NCBI GenBank assembly: GCA_026395035.1 | Contig: JAPLZN010000082.1 | Coordinates: forward strand, 1 to 6,832 | DNA: 6,832 nt | From: Candidatus Vogelbacteria bacterium | GTDB lineage: Bacteria > Patescibacteriota > Minisyncoccia > Phycocordibacterales > XYD1-FULL-46-19 | Reading direction: 5' to 3' | Part shown: positions 4,855-6,832 of the stretch, one piece after another | Position numbering within the stretch: position 1 is the stretch's first letter | Layout: every line of letters begins with the position of its first letter | Made by a program: the position numbers and the translations under genes | The notes under the pieces: generated by a model | The model's input: the letters and a program-made list of their open reading frames with translations, nothing else | Database searches by the model: none | What the model was told of the DNA's origin: nothing

Positions 4855-4857
4855 AAA

Positions 4858-4891
4858 GACAAGACTGCTTCGGGGTACCTCGCAATGACAC
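4858..4891. repeat. GTCATTGCGAGG-type dispersed repeat
   Basis: On the minus strand this reads GTGTCATTGCGAGGTACCCC, then GAAGCAGTCTTGTC. It is a well-known dispersed bacterial repeat type whose translation (SLRGTPKQS) often appears as a false ORF. It sits head to tail with the solo palindrome, and both end in AATGACAC on the plus strand. Confidence 0.7.
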
Positions 4892-4900
4892 CCAAAATAC

Positions 4901-4930
4901 AAAATGCCGAGCATGTGCCCGGCATTTTTT
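4901..4930. terminator. Bidirectional intrinsic terminator between convergent genes
   Basis: AAAATGCCG (4901-4909) and CGGCATTTT (4920-4928) form a 9-bp stem with a 10-nt loop, followed by T to 4930. On the minus strand the same stem is followed by TTTTGTATTTT. It lies 26 bp after the stop of the penicillin-binding protein gene and about 105 bp after the small gene, so it can serve both. Confidence 0.82.
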
Positions 4931-4956
4931 CTGCGTATGTTCCGTGCCTGTCCGCG

Positions 4957-6832
4957 TTAGTTCTGCGTGGAGGAAGCCACCTGGAAATTAATCGTATCTT
5001 CCGCCTTGCTGCCGCCCTGGTCATAAACAATAACCGTTAATTCGTTATCGGCTTGGATATTATCAAATTCCGACAAACCAAAGAGCAGTTGGGTTGGGTT
5101 GGTTGTCGAACGCTTAATCATTGTTCGATTGAGATAAAATTCGGTTTTGGCGACCGGAGAACTGCTCCTAATTGTCAGTTGGACCGGAACCTCGGCGTCA
5201 GCGGCGAAGGATTCGCCATTTCCCGGCTTATCAATCTTGACCGCCAGAGCTCCACTAGTCTGTCCTCCGCCACCAGTCTGGTTAATCGGAACAGAAATAA
5301 TCGCGCCTGAAGTGGAATAACCATTTTGTCTCGCCCAGATTCGGATCGGATATTCCCAATTGGTAAATTGCCCGTCATTGTTCGGATTGCTCGGGGAGGG
5401 TCCGGTTGGGTTGCGCTTGTCGACCCAATATAAAATTGAGTGCACATCAGTCAATACCTGCATAGCGGTTCCATTGTTGGTCGTTAGACCGCCCTGCCAG
5501 ATCCCGCGCATAATTGGCTTAATATTCGGATCACTCGGAGCGGGTGGAATGAATTTATTGTTTGGTCGGCTAGGCAAGACTTCCCGCATGAACGCGCCCC
5601 ACATCGGCGCTACCACCATACCGGCGACTTTTTTCGCGATTGGGGAGTTGTCGTTGTTTCCGGCCCAGGCGCCAACAGCCAGGTCGGGTGAATAGCCAAG
5701 TATCCAAGTGTCGCGAAAATCGTTTGAGGTGCCTGTTTTGGCGGCGACAGAACGACCAAGGAAGTAGAGTGGCGAGTTGGCGCCATAAGCGGGGGTGCGC
5801 GCTGTGTTGTCGGAAAGAATATCGGAAACTTTTCGTGCCGATTCAGCCGGTAAGACTTGGGTGCCGGCGGATTCTTTGTATTCTTCCAGCACGCGCCCTT
5901 CGGCGTCAACAACTTTCAGAATTCCGGTGTAGGGGTGGCGAATACCATCGGCGGCAAAAACGCCATAGGCACTGGTCATATCGAGGAGCGAGACTTCACC
6001 GCCCCCCAATACCAGCGTTAAACCATAGGTGTTGGCATCCTTCAGACTATTAATTCCCATGCTCTTGGCGGTGGTCAAAGCATTATTGATTCCAGCCAAA
6101 TACAGTAATTTAACCGCCGGAATATTGCGCGACTGAGCCAGAGCATCGCGGAGGGTTAGTGGGCCGAGATATTTGGCGTCATAATTGACCGGCATATAGC
6201 ACTCTTTAGCCTTGGCTTTTGAGGCGGTCGGCGCGCAGGATGGGTTGAATTCAGTTGGCAAATCAAAGAGAACGGTTTCCGGCGTGTAGCCCAGATTAAA
6301 AGCGGTGGCGTAAACAAAAGGTTTGAAGGCTGAACCCGGTTGGCGATGGGCGAGAGCGACATTAAAGTTACCTTCGTAGGTGGTGTCAAAGTAGTCGCGT
6401 GATCCCTGCATCGCTAGGATTTGACCCGTTTTGGGATCGATGGCGACCATAGCGGCATTTTTGGCATTGTAATTTTTTTCATTCTCGGTGGCGTACTTTT
6501 TTACCACCTCCTCCATTTTTTGCTGCATAGGAAAATCGATAGTCGTGTACACCTTAAGCCCCATCTTTTCGACCTGAGCCGCCCCGCCATATTTTTGCTC
6601 CAAATATTCCTTAATGAAAAAGACAAAATGCGGAGCGTTCAGACCACGAAAGGCCGGTGGAGCGAATTTAACCTTTTCCACCATTGCCCGGACGGCTTCC
6701 TGCTTGGTGATGTAGCCGGCGGCGGCCATTTTACTGAGCACCAAATTCTTGCGGTTCTCGAGCAGATCCTTATGGTTGCCATACGGCGAATAGGTGGTCG
6801 GCGCTTGTGGAATGGCGGCCAAGTAAGCCGAT
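4957..6832 (-). CDS. Class A penicillin-binding protein (PBP1A type), partial; N terminus off window
   Basis: Class A PBPs polymerise glycan strands and crosslink peptides at the outer face of the membrane. The frame is open to the right edge and enters at the end of the glycosyltransferase domain (AYLAAIPQAPTTYSPY). The signal anchor and most of that domain therefore lie beyond the window. Counting from the Leu codon at 6820-6822, the transpeptidase domain spans about 120-415. Its three active-site motifs are SAFK (Ser164, Lys167), SRN (231-233) and KTG (362-364, in AAKTGTSNDFRDTWILGYSP). After a Pro/Asn/Gly-rich linker (about 418-525, ending GGGG) comes a beta-rich Ig-like domain (about 526-616, opening LAVKIDKPGNGESF). 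The TAA stop is at 4957-4959. It converges on the dnaN-side genes and is not part of their operon. Confidence 0.95.
   Translation of the reverse strand, partial: SAYLAAIPQAPTTYSPYGNHKDLLENRKNLVLSKMAAAGYITKQEAVRAMVEKVKFAPPAFRGLNAPHFVFFIKEYLEQKYGGAAQVEKMGLKVYTTIDFPMQQKMEEVVKKYATENEKNYNAKNAAMVAIDPKTGQILAMQGSRDYFDTTYEGNFNVALAHRQPGSAFKPFVYATAFNLGYTPETVLFDLPTEFNPSCAPTASKAKAKECYMPVNYDAKYLGPLTLRDALAQSRNIPAVKLLYLAGINNALTTAKSMGINSLKDANTYGLTLVLGGGEVSLLDMTSAYGVFAADGIRHPYTGILKVVDAEGRVLEEYKESAGTQVLPAESARKVSDILSDNTARTPAYGANSPLYFLGRSVAAKTGTSNDFRDTWILGYSPDLAVGAWAGNNDNSPIAKKVAGMVVAPMWGAFMREVLPSRPNNKFIPPAPSDPNIKPIMRGIWQGGLTTNNGTAMQVLTDVHSILYWVDKRNPTGPSPSNPNNDGQFTNWEYPIRIWARQNGYSTSGAIISVPINQTGGGGQTSGALAVKIDKPGNGESFAADAEVPVQLTIRSSSPVAKTEFYLNRTMIKRSTTNPTQLLFGLSEFDNIQADNELTVIVYDQGGSKAEDTINFQVASSTQN

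Noticed and set aside
4455..4857. CRISPR array
   Set aside because: The repeat copies are palindromic, in mixed orientation and not regularly spaced, and there are no cas genes.
4457..4891. Minus-strand 144-residue frame with SLRGTPKQS and VIPAQAGM
   Set aside because: These peptides are translations of dispersed intergenic repeats; the middle is antisense to the better small plus-strand gene.
5640..6053. Plus-strand frame inside the penicillin-binding protein gene
   Set aside because: Antisense to conserved transpeptidase motifs; Arg/Cys-rich shadow translation.
1..6832. Recoded TGA (code 25) or tRNA/rRNA genes
   Set aside because: No coding frame contains TGA and all stops are TAA or TAG, so recoding is not needed; no tRNA cloverleaf or rRNA sequence was recognised.

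Overview
The window is a chromosomal replication-origin region: yidC–rnpA–rpmH run leftward on the minus strand, an intergenic origin follows, then dnaA–dnaN and a small gene run rightward, and a large class A penicillin-binding protein gene comes in from the right on the minus strand. The organism is most likely a Candidate Phyla Radiation (Patescibacteria) bacterium. The reasons are a YidC lacking the large periplasmic domain, a compact 452-residue DnaA, no recognisable Shine–Dalgarno sequences, no recF/gyrB after dnaN, and many fold-back repeats in the gaps. That placement is inference, since there is no 16S rRNA here. All genes read in the standard code: the visible stops are TAA or TAG and no in-frame TGA needs recoding.

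Left part (1-1125, minus strand): rpmH (L34), rnpA (RNase P protein) and the 5' part of yidC (membrane insertase) form a probable operon, read leftward from a promoter just upstream of rpmH. Both gaps in this operon hold long inverted repeats. The repeat between rpmH and rnpA covers the rnpA start codon.

Origin part (1126-1639): no gene. It holds a fold-back at 1193-1239, an AT-rich tract at 1270-1309, and a striking 135-bp dyad (1331-1465). In the dyad, two oppositely oriented DnaA boxes flank a perfect 19-bp inverted repeat that encloses two smaller hairpins. Three further DnaA boxes and the probable dnaA promoter follow.

Middle part (1640-4412): dnaA and dnaN. The 319-bp gap between them holds a 189-bp nested palindrome starting at the dnaA stop codon. 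Next come three DnaA boxes, a GG, CTA triplets resembling DnaA-trios, and an AT-rich stretch, which is the layout of a Bacillus-type basal unwinding element. The origin may therefore be bipartite, with DnaA boxes on both sides of dnaA.

Right part (4413-6832): a small gene, possibly a DUF721/DciA-like helicase-loading factor, is framed by GTCATTCCTGC-type palindromic repeats. A bidirectional terminator lies in the convergent gap. The class A penicillin-binding protein gene runs off the right edge and ends in an Ig-like domain. Together the genes cover initiation (DnaA), processivity (clamp), possibly helicase loading, translation and RNA processing (L34, RNase P), membrane insertion (YidC) and wall synthesis.
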